Part shown: positions 57,037-64,000 of the stretch, piece after piece | Position numbering within the stretch: the stretch's first letter is position 1 | Layout: each line of letters starts with the position of its first letter | Origin: Rosenbergiella nectarea | GTDB lineage: Bacteria > Pseudomonadota > Gammaproteobacteria > Enterobacterales > Enterobacteriaceae | Length of the DNA: 64,000 nt | NCBI RefSeq assembly: GCF_900111105.1 | Contig: NZ_FOGC01000005.1 | Span: 34,557-98,556, forward strand | Direction of reading: 5' to 3' | The notes under the pieces: generated by a model | Databases searched by the model: none | What the model saw: only the letters and a program-made list of their open reading frames with translations | Told to the model about the DNA's origin: nothing | Position numbers and translations under genes: made by a program

Positions 57037-57869
57037 CTAAGATCGCGTCACACGTCCATCGTCTTGTGATGAGCCGATGGACTGTAAGCAGGCAAGGTAT
57101 TTTGCACTCGACTGTCTCACAATATCGTCACCCCGCTGCAGGATATCTTGTCCGCTAAAGGCACCATAAATTTTGGCAAAACGTAAGGGATTTAACCGAT
57201 CCCTAATCGAGCGGACACTATGGGCGGGCAGTGGCAACAGGTTGGGATAGCTCCACATAAAAGAGACCGCATCGGCACCGGGAGTTACTTGAATAATATC
57301 TCCTGCTAATAGCACGCCCTCTGCCATCGACCAATGTAAAACGCTGCCTCCCGCAAAGTGCCCACCTAAACGTATTAGGCGTATCTGTGAGGTCAGTGAG
57401 AAGCTTTCTCCCTCCCACAGCCTGACCGCAGGGGATTTACGCATAATCCACTGTTGATCATCGCTGTGTAGATAAATCGGGGCATTAAATTCAGCGGCCC
57501 AATCTTGCATAGTGGTGGTGTAGTGGGGGTGTGATAAGGCGATAGCGGTTAAGCCACCTAGGGCGTGGACCAGGGCTTTGCTTGCATCGTCCAGACAGGC
57601 AATACAATCCCATAAGATATTCCCCTCAGGGGTCTGGATAATAAAAGCGCGTTGGCCGATAGCAAAATGTGGAACGGTTTGTAGACTAACAGCTAGGGCT
57701 GGTGCAGCGTCCATTGGTTGCGGTGGGTCGCCACAAAATGATTCTGTTCGACCCATTCTTGGCCCTTCACCGGGATATATTGGCGTTCATCCAGACAGAT
57801 TTTACAGTTGTCTAGCGGTACGGAGTCGACGCGGTAAGACGTACCACAAGCTTTGCACAGGGTTATCAT
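57037..57869 (-). pseudogene. MBL-fold hydrolase with N-terminal zinc ribbon, frameshifted
   Basis: From ATG 57869 the frame encodes a zinc ribbon (CKACGTSYR...NCKICLDERQY) and reaches TAG at 57693. The metallo-beta-lactamase part (VPHFAIGQRAFIIQTPEGNILWDCIACLDD, SHPHYTTTMQDW, LGGHFAGGSVLHW, AGDIIQV) is in the neighbouring frame. A missing C in the CCC run (plus-strand 57696-57698) explains it; adding one would join both parts into ~278 residues. The usual HxHxDH is altered to HPHYTT, as in this subfamily. Function unknown. Confidence 0.8.
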
Positions 57870-58429
57870 CAGACTCTCCAACTGATTTAACAGAGAGAAG
57901 ATTCTAACGTTATTTACGTTAATAATTTGTTGCAAAGAGCTATTTCGACGTGATGGAAATGGCTGAAAGCGTGCGAATAGTCAACCCAGTCTTCATTACG
58001 ATATCGACGCTAGCATCGCTCTTCCCGTTGGATGTGTTGTGCTGTAAAGGATTATCGGGATATCACAAAAATGTCTTTTTTTTGTGATAAATGTAATAAG
58101 TGTTGATTTCTTCTATAGTAATTAGACATAGTGTCTAGGCAACATCGTTCTATCACAATAACTGTTAGGGGATCGCAAATGAGACGACCTGGGTCAGTGG
58201 ATAAACGACTTCTTTCACACTGCGCTCCGCTTTTCTCTTGTACTATGCTTTTCTCCCGATTTTTTCCTCTCACCGCAATTGATAGGTCTGTGCAGCTCTC
58301 TTGCGACAATGTACGTCAACGACTTCTAATCTCAGGCAGTAAGGCTCATAAGGAAGCTAACCTCTAAAGCGTTCAACTATACGTCGCCATTGGGCAGACG
58401 GTAACTGAAACCAACAGTAAGGTGCCATC
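57870..58429. other. phoH upstream region without recognised gene, with symmetric sites
   Basis: No accepted coding frame. Two dyads stand out: TATCACAAAAA / TTTTTGTGATA (58061-58089) and TAGACA-TAG-TGTCTA (58123-58137). In E. coli phoH is PhoB-activated; I see no clear Pho box. Confidence 0.45.
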
Positions 58430-59218
58430 ATGGGAAGACAAAAAGCAGTAGTCAAAGCACGTCGTGAAGCAAAACGGGTTCTTCGTAGTGATGCGCGTAG
58501 TCATCGTTCACGCGAAGAAGAATCGGTTTCCTCTTTGGTTCATATGAGTGGTCTTGATGCAATTGGTATGGCGCGTGATGTTCGTGACCGCCAACCTATC
58601 GTTGCACGTAATGCGTCACAAGCTCATTATTTGCAGGCGATAACCGCTAAGTCATTGATTTTCGCTACAGGTGAAGCGGGATGCGGCAAAACCTGGGTCA
58701 GTGCAGCGAAAGCCGCAGAAGCCTTAATTAACAAAGATATTGAGCGGATCATTGTGACTCGCCCTGTTTTACAAGCTGATGAAGACTTGGGTTTCCTCCC
58801 TGGCGATATTTCTGAAAAATTTGCTCCTTACTTCCGCCCGGTCTATGACGTATTGGTCAAACGCTTGGGTTCCTCCTTTATGCACTATTGTTTACGCCCT
58901 GAAATTGCGAAAGTTGAAATTGCCCCTTTCGCTTATATGCGGGGGAGAACGTTTGAGAATGCTTTCGTTATTCTTGATGAGGCACAGAACGTTACCGCCT
59001 CGCAAATGAAAATGTTTTTAACTCGGTTAGGGGAAAACGTGACAGTGATTGTTAACGGCGATATTACCCAATGTGATCTTCCCGCAGGTGTTACCTCTGG
59101 GCTTGCCGATGCTATGCAGCGTTTTTCTGACGATGAGGTGGTTGGCGTGGTACGTTTTGGCGCAGAAGACTGTGTTCGTTCAGAACTCTGTCAACGCACA
59201 CTACTCGCTTATCAATAG
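58430..59218 (+). CDS. phoH: PhoH, phosphate-starvation-inducible ATPase
   Basis: The 262-residue protein has Walker A TGEAGCGKT (80-88), VTRPVLQADEDLGFLPGD and Walker B AFVILDEAQN. It is close to E. coli PhoH, from the core of that protein. It is cytoplasmic; family members are ATPases linked to RNA processing. It starts at ATG 58430 with AAGGTG. putP-efeUOB-phoH is the enteric order. Confidence 0.93.
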   Translation: MGRQKAVVKARREAKRVLRSDARSHRSREEESVSSLVHMSGLDAIGMARDVRDRQPIVARNASQAHYLQAITAKSLIFATGEAGCGKTWVSAAKAAEALINKDIERIIVTRPVLQADEDLGFLPGDISEKFAPYFRPVYDVLVKRLGSSFMHYCLRPEIAKVEIAPFAYMRGRTFENAFVILDEAQNVTASQMKMFLTRLGENVTVIVNGDITQCDLPAGVTSGLADAMQRFSDDEVVGVVRFGAEDCVRSELCQRTLLAYQ

Positions 59219-59228
59219 CCTGTCGAGT

Positions 59229-59254
59229 AAACCGCCCAGTCGGGCGGTTTTTTT
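59229..59254 (+). terminator. phoH terminator
   Basis: AAACCGCCC / GGGCGGTTT with a 4-base loop and T tail. Confidence 0.92.
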
Positions 59255-59278
59255 ATGTGTAGTCATCGAGGGAGACAG

Positions 59279-59758
59279 ATGACAATAAGGATCAGAAAAG
59301 CGCGCGGGGGCGAAGCTGAGGTGTGTTGGCGTATCCGAAACTTAGCGATAGTAGAGCAATGCCAGGCCTGCTACCCCTTATCCGCTATTACGGCGTGGAC
59401 GCCAGAGATAATGCCCAAACATTATCGACTGGCAATATTGGAAAACCCCTTTTATGTTGCAGAAAATTCACAAGGTCAGCTTTTAGCGACTGGGTATCTG
59501 GATGGTGCGACGCAGCGCGTTGAAGCGATGTTTACCTTACCGGCAGCGATGCGAAAGGGGTCAGCCGCGCGTATCATGACCTGCATTAAGCAAGAGGCGC
59601 TAGCGTGAGGCTTAAGCGCTATTGTGCGCTCTTCTACCCTTAACGCTCAAGGGTTTTATATTAAGCAGGGGGTTCAACGGGTGCGTAATGCTACCCACTA
59701 TTCACCTGCCGCCGATTATGCTTTCGACTGCGTCGAGATGGTTTACCCGTTAGAGTAA
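59279..59758 (+). pseudogene. GNAT-family acetyltransferase with an internal stop
   Basis: The frame opens at ATG 59279 (MTIRIRKARGGE) with a GGGAG site and runs to TAA 59756, interrupted by one TGA at 59606. Downstream of it GLSAI...STLNAQGFYIKQGVQRV is the C-terminal acetyl-CoA-binding part of a GNAT domain (NAQGFYIKQGF motif). Full length would be 159 residues. Replacing TGA by a sense codon restores it. Substrate unknown. Confidence 0.75.
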
Positions 59759-59780
59759 CTAAGCTATGCAAGGAATCAGT

Positions 59781-60817
59781 ATGCCGTTGCTCACCCAATT
59801 GGGAATTCGTGATCCGATTTTTTTAGCGCCAATGGCTGGCATCACCACCCCAGCATTGGCCAGTCGGGTTTCTGAAGCGGGGGGCTTGGGGCCCTAGGGC
59901 TAGGCGCCGGTGATCCTTTTCAGGCCGCGGCCGCGATCAGGGCGACACAGCAGCTAACAAGCCAACCCTTTCAGGTAAATTTCTTCTGTCACCGTTCCGC
60001 GCCGTTGGATCCGGCTAAAAGCCGAGCGTGGTGTGAGTATCTTTCAGCGCATTTTGCGCAATTTGAGCAGGCTGTTCCTGCGCAACTTCTCGCCCCTTAT
60101 GCTTCCTTTACTGACTCGCCTGAGTTACTTGACGTCATCCTTGCCACCCGCCCAGCGGTAGTCAGTTTTCACTTTGGTTTGCCGCCTAAATCCATCTTGC
60201 AAATCTTACAGCGTGCGAAAATCCCTTACTGGGTGAGCGTAACGCGACTGAGTGAGGCGCTCTATGCTCAACAACAGGGGTGTTCAGCCATCATTGCGCA
60301 AGGGATTGAAGCAGGGGGGCACCGCGCGACTTTCGACCCACTTTGTGACGCGGGGTTGAGTACCCGAGAATTATTGCAGCAGTTAGCCCCACAGATCTCG
60401 TTACCTATTATCAGTGCAGGGGGCGTGATGACCGGGGGGCAAATTAATCAACTGTTAACCCAAGGGGCGAGTGCTGCACAGTTGGGGACGGCGTTTATGG
60501 CTTGCCGAGAGTCTGCCGCCAGTGATCAGCTAAGACAACGTTTATCCAAGGCGAAGAGCACGCAAATTACCGATGTGATTTCTGGGCGGCCCGCTCGCGG
60601 TGTTATGGGGCGTTGGCAGCAAGAAATTGATAGCCCGATACGCCCCCCACATGCCGGCTACCCCTATAGTTACGCACTGGCTAAGCAACTGGATAAAATC
60701 GCTTGCGCGCAAGGCGTGACAGATTATCAGGTCTGTTGGGCAGGAACGGGGGTCACGGCATTACGACCTTTAGATGCGATTCTCTTGATGCAGACCCTGA
60801 TCGCTGAGCTTCAATAG
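59781..60817 (+). pseudogene. Nitronate monooxygenase, frameshifted
   Basis: ATG 59781 (MPLLTQLGIRDPIFLAPMAGITTPALASRVSEAGGLG) has a perfect AAGGA site. After GGLG the frame ends at TAG 59895, whereas the next frame continues LGLGAGDPFQAAAAI, QQGCSAIIAQGIEAGGHRA, ISAGGVMTGGQI and GASAAQLGTAF. One G is missing in the GGGG run at 59888-59891. The repaired protein would be ~345 residues. The enzyme uses FMN to oxidise nitronates. Confidence 0.88.
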
Positions 60818-60822
60818 CCCCC

Positions 60823-62085
60823 TTATTTTGCCCAGGGGAGGTCTTGGTAACGCGTGGTATAGGCGGGGGATAATTTTTCCCGCTTCATCGCCCAGGTTTT
60901 TTGAATCCCTTGCCCTGCAAACCAAATCGTTCCTTTCCCACTTTGATTGATCCCATCGACAACGTGCATTAATGCGTCGCTGTTAGCGTGGGGGGCTAGC
61001 GGATCAAAAAGATTAAGCTGCGCCACGCCTTGCTGAAAAAAATCACCTAAGATAATTCCTGCTTTCATATAGCGCGGCCCCTCGCGCCAAATCTGATCAA
61101 GTAAAGAGAGAGCGAGTTGCACGATATCGCGCGTATCTTGGGAAGGGGTAAGAAGTTGACCGGTAAGTTGATTCGCATAATAAATTTCGCCTACAGCATG
61201 CGGGCTGGTACGGATAAAGACTCCTACTTGGCGGCAATACTGTTTTTCACCGCGTAATTTTTCTGCAGCGCGTACCGCATAATTACAGACCGCTTCACGC
61301 ATCTGAACGTAGTCAGTGATACGCTGAGAAAATGAGCGGGAACAGAGTATCTGCTGCTTCACTGGCGCAAACTCCTCTAGGGCCAGACAGGGCTCGCCGC
61401 GCAATTCGCGTACTGTCCGTTCAACAATTACCGAAAAAGATTTACGGATAAACTGGGTATCTTGTTTGGCAAGATCTGCGGCAGTATAAACGCCGAGCTG
61501 TTGGAGTTTTTTGCTAAGCCGACGGCCAATTCCCCAAACTTCCTCTACCGGTATCAGCGGCAGCAGTTTGTTTTGTCGCAATGGCGAGGAGAGATCAACC
61601 ACACCTGCGGTTTTTACCCATTTTTTCGCTGCATAATTGGCGAGCTTCGCCAGCGTCTTAGTGGGTGCAATCCCGACACCTACCATCAGGTGTGCTTCAT
61701 TTTTAATGCGCTGTCGTACCTGTTGGCCATACTGCTCCAGCGAACAATATGCCGCCATACCGGTAAGGTTGAGGAAGGCCTCATCGATTGAATAGATTTC
61801 GACATGCGGGGCCATCTCTTCCAACAGGGTCATGACGCGATGGCTCATGTCCGCATAGAGGGCGTAATTAGAGCTAAAGACCGCTATTTTTTGTGGAAAA
61901 GTTTGCTGCGTCAGCTTGAAATAGGGCTCTCCCATCCGGATATTCAGCGCTTTGGCTTCCGCGGAGCGAGCGATAACACAGCCATCATTGTTGCTTAACA
62001 CGACCACCGGTTTACCGCGCAAGTCGGGTCGAAAGATCGTTTCACATGAGGCATAGAACGAGTTGACATCGACTAACGCAAACAT
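60823..62085 (-). CDS. umuC: UmuC, DNA polymerase V catalytic subunit
   Basis: The 420-residue Y-family polymerase shows [36 protein letters not shown] and catalytic YSIDEAFLNLTG, followed by helix-hairpin-helix and little-finger domains (GRRLSKKLQQLGVYTAADLA, LCSRSFSQRI). With UmuD'2 and RecA it copies past lesions. Its start touches the umuD stop at 62085. Confidence 0.96.
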   Translation of the reverse strand: MFALVDVNSFYASCETIFRPDLRGKPVVVLSNNDGCVIARSAEAKALNIRMGEPYFKLTQQTFPQKIAVFSSNYALYADMSHRVMTLLEEMAPHVEIYSIDEAFLNLTGMAAYCSLEQYGQQVRQRIKNEAHLMVGVGIAPTKTLAKLANYAAKKWVKTAGVVDLSSPLRQNKLLPLIPVEEVWGIGRRLSKKLQQLGVYTAADLAKQDTQFIRKSFSVIVERTVRELRGEPCLALEEFAPVKQQILCSRSFSQRITDYVQMREAVCNYAVRAAEKLRGEKQYCRQVGVFIRTSPHAVGEIYYANQLTGQLLTPSQDTRDIVQLALSLLDQIWREGPRYMKAGIILGDFFQQGVAQLNLFDPLAPHANSDALMHVVDGINQSGKGTIWFAGQGIQKTWAMKREKLSPAYTTRYQDLPWAK

Positions 62086-62507
62086 TAGGGATTCAGCGTT
62101 TTAATAACATGCTTTACGACGCCAAAAATTTCAAATTGGTCGACATCATCGATAGGAATGGCGGCGTAGGCACTATTTAACGGCAGAAGATGGAGGGTGG
62201 GTTTTAGCATCAGTTGCTTGACGGTAAACTCTCCTGCTAAGGACGCAACAATAATATCTCCCTGCTTGGCGGTTAAGGCGCTATCGACCACCAACATATC
62301 CCCCTCACTGATACCGCCGTCAATCATCGAGTCACCGCTCACTTTAACAAAATAGGTTGCGCTAGGGTGGCTGATGAGAAGTTGGTTGAGATCGATACGT
62401 TGCTCAACGTAGTCCAGAGCAGGGGAGGGAAAGCCGCAAGGAATGCGGCTACTAAACAAAGGTAGCTCAAGGAGCGCACGAATACGTGCAGGTTGATAAC
62501 ATAACAT
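62085..62507 (-). CDS. umuD: UmuD, polymerase V subunit and self-cleaving regulator
   Basis: The 140-residue protein has the cleavage pair Cys24-Gly25 and catalytic Ser60 ([10 protein letters not shown]) and Lys97 (FTVKQ), the same positions as E. coli UmuD. RecA filaments induce self-cleavage to UmuD'. A perfect LexA box lies upstream and the operon is umuDC. Confidence 0.96.
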   Translation of the reverse strand: MLCYQPARIRALLELPLFSSRIPCGFPSPALDYVEQRIDLNQLLISHPSATYFVKVSGDSMIDGGISEGDMLVVDSALTAKQGDIIVASLAGEFTVKQLMLKPTLHLLPLNSAYAAIPIDDVDQFEIFGVVKHVIKTLNP

Positions 62508-62525
62508 TGTCGTCTCTCAGATTAA

Positions 62526-62545
62526 TACTGTAAATATATACAGTA
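62526..62545. promoter_or_regulatory. LexA (SOS) box of umuDC
   Basis: TACTG-TAAATATATA-CAGTA is a perfect CTG-N10-CAG palindrome, ~20 bp upstream of the umuD ATG. Confidence 0.93.
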
Positions 62546-62655
62546 TCGATATTTTACTGAAAGGTGCAAGTAGCAAAATAGTGTATTTTAGTAACGCTAT
62601 GATTGATAGAAAGATTTAGGAAATAGGGATCGTAAAGGGAAGAAATTAAGGCAAA

Positions 62656-62685
62656 AAAAACCCAGTGCACAGAGCACTGGGTTTC
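62656..62685 (-). terminator. tRNA-Ser terminator
   Basis: AACCCAGTGC / GCACTGGGTT with a 6-base loop and a run of T on the minus strand. Confidence 0.88.
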
Positions 62686-62743
62686 GTCATTAGCCTGGAT
62701 GAGCTAATGGGGAAAAGAGTCATAGTAACTCTTTTACAGAATA

Positions 62744-62831
62744 TGGCGGTGAGGGAGGGATTCGAACCCTCGATACGTTGCCGTATACACACTTTCCAGG
62801 CGTGCTCCTTCAGCCACTCGGACACCTCACC
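62744..62831 (-). tRNA. tRNA-Ser (GGA)
   Basis: An 88-base class II tRNA with a long variable arm, encoded CCA, acceptor GGTGAGG and anticodon GGA (CCTGGAAAG). It matches enteric serW/serX. Confidence 0.96.
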
Positions 62832-62969
62832 AAATTGTTTGTTATGCTTTGCAGCGCTAACGGGGCGGTACTATAGGGAGTCGCCCCGCAACGGTCAAGT
62901 ACTATTTCACGCTTTTTGCTTATCCGCTCAAGAGCTGAGCGACTCGGCGGGATGTCGTGCTTTTTCAGC

Positions 62970-63503
62970 TTAATCCTTAACCCGATCTGCAAATTTCTTA
63001 CGTAACTTCTGTAGCTTAGGCGGGATCACGGCCATACAGAAACCATTGTTTGCCCCCACGCGATCCCAATAATCTTGATGATAATCTTCAGCGGGGTACC
63101 ACTCTGTAAAGGTTTCAATCGAGGTTACGATGGGTTGCGAGTGATCCTGCTGGGCAAGTTCAATCGCTTGTTCAGCCGTTTGTCGTTGTGCAGCATTGAG
63201 GGGAAAAATAGCGGAACGGTACTGTGTGCCGATATCGTTACCCTGACGATTAAGCTGGGTAGGATCGTGCGTAGCAAAACTGACCGCGAGGAGATCGGCA
63301 TAGCTAATCTGCTCTGGGTCAAAACCAATACGAATGGCCTCTGCATGGCCAGTTGACCCACTACAGACTTGTTCATAAGTTGGATCCGCTGACGCACCAC
63401 CGGTATAACCACTTTCTACAGACGATACCCCTTTCAAGCTTTGAAAGACGGCTTCGGTACACCAAAAACAGCCGCCTGCAATTATTGCGTATTCAGTTGC
63501 CAT
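62970..63503 (-). CDS. msrA: Peptide methionine (S)-S-oxide reductase MsrA
   Basis: ATG 63503 ([15 protein letters not shown]) with GAGG upstream gives 177 residues; a longer frame to 63533 is less likely. The catalytic Cys is in GCFWC (residue 12). Further family motifs are [28 protein letters not shown] and [10 protein letters not shown]-terminal NNGFC supplies the resolving Cys. It repairs oxidised methionine. This form is shorter than E. coli MsrA (212) and resembles the MsrA of Pseudomonas-like type. Confidence 0.94.
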   Translation of the reverse strand: MATEYAIIAGGCFWCTEAVFQSLKGVSSVESGYTGGASADPTYEQVCSGSTGHAEAIRIGFDPEQISYADLLAVSFATHDPTQLNRQGNDIGTQYRSAIFPLNAAQRQTAEQAIELAQQDHSQPIVTSIETFTEWYPAEDYHQDYWDRVGANNGFCMAVIPPKLQKLRKKFADRVKD

Positions 63504-63782
63504 ATAGACCTCATTGTTAACGTCATTTTTCACTGCTCTAGAGTAGCGGAATGTCTTCGCGGTGACTATGAACAGATTGTGCAGTAGGGCCAGCTGTGCC
63601 GCTCAAATTAGGTAACTTTCTGATTCGCCGCGCAATCGTCGAGATTGAGTCTATACTTAGTAACATTAATGAATCACATACCATTCCTAATTGTTACATT
63701 TTTATAACCTAATGAGGGGCGCCCACATGATGCGCCAAGTATGACCCTCACCGCTACGCGCAACCAAAGAAAGCGAGTATTT

Positions 63783-64000
63783 ATGAATGAACCGCGGCAA
63801 CTATGCCGACAACACGACTACGCCTTTTTTTTCGACATCGATGGTACGCTAGCCACCCTTCAAGCCACGCCAGAAGCCGTATCTATACCGGCTTCGGTAA
63901 TGACTGACCTTAAGCAATTAACCCAAGAGGTAGGGGGAGCCGTCGCCTTTGTTTCGGGTCGACCGTTGAGCCAAATTGATACGCTGACGCATCCGCTGCA
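63783..64000 (+). CDS. otsB: Trehalose-6-phosphate phosphatase OtsB, N-terminal part (cut by window end)
   Basis: From ATG 63783 the visible 72 residues contain the HAD phosphatase nucleophile motif YAFFFDIDGTLATL and AVAFVSGRPLSQID, both typical of OtsB. otsB usually precedes otsA; the remainder is off the window. It makes trehalose for osmoprotection. Confidence 0.88.
   Translation, partial: MNEPRQLCRQHDYAFFFDIDGTLATLQATPEAVSIPASVMTDLKQLTQEVGGAVAFVSGRPLSQIDTLTHPL

Noticed and set aside
58131-58367. A 78-codon frame upstream of phoH
   Set aside because: GTG start without ribosome site, arginine/serine-rich composition and no family likeness; treated as control region.
59606-59608. Selenocysteine or other recoding at the TGA in the GNAT gene
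   Set aside because: GNAT enzymes do not use selenocysteine at this position, no SECIS-like hairpin is apparent, and neighbouring genes also carry lesions.

Overview
The window is chromosomal DNA of a gram-negative gamma-proteobacterium in the order Enterobacterales. The flagellar block (fliE, fliFGHIJK, fliLMNOPQR, yedD-fliTSD, fliC, fliA) and the orders tRNA-Asn/nac/amn/yeeO/shiA and putA/putP/efeUOB/phoH are those of enteric bacteria. Moderate G+C (by eye just under 50 percent), a short 277-residue flagellin and several plant-epiphyte-like genes suggest Erwiniaceae (Pantoea, Tatumella or Rosenbergiella-like). The genus is a guess.

Layout. 1-1.55 kb: the 3' end of an S-type pyocin/colicin-like toxin gene, its immunity gene and a truncated second bacteriocin fragment, lying against the 3' end of a tRNA-Asn gene. 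1.6-14.6 kb: core DNA with fghA-frmA (formaldehyde detoxification), a second tRNA-Asn, a truncated nac regulator behind a sigma-54-type promoter, a PurR-box-controlled purine permease, amn, yeeO, a PAS-GGDEF-EAL protein, a lactone oxidase/GT8 pair and a ghrA-like reductase. 14.6-20.1 kb: a decayed island ending at a third tRNA-Asn. It holds a degenerate bacteriocin gene, a Wadjet/MksBEFG remnant (jetC 5'-truncated with two stops, jetD open) and a ChpS/ChpB-type toxin-antitoxin pair. 20.3-25 kb: EamA transporter, membrane protein, shiA, a small CPCC protein and yedI. 25.2-36.1 kb: flagellar export, switch, MS-ring and hook-basal-body genes, with fliR frameshifted. 36.3-42.8 kb: small membrane proteins, an AraC remnant, yfdC, a YoaK-like 32-residue peptide, ggt, leuE and yedD. 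42.8-46.9 kb: filament genes and fliA. 46.9-57 kb: proline catabolism (putA/putP) and the EfeUOB iron importer. 57-60.8 kb: an MBL-fold gene, a GNAT gene and a nitronate monooxygenase gene, each broken by one small lesion, with intact phoH among them. 60.8-64 kb: LexA-controlled umuDC, tRNA-Ser, msrA and the start of otsB.

The main points of interest are: a NAC reduced to its DNA-binding N-terminus while keeping a sigma-54 promoter; related bacteriocin fragments beside two different tRNA-Asn genes; a Wadjet remnant in which only the nuclease-like subunit is intact; three single-base frameshifts, all in short G/C runs; and several small genes and symmetric sites. I found no CRISPR array, intact insertion sequence, integrase or rRNA gene.
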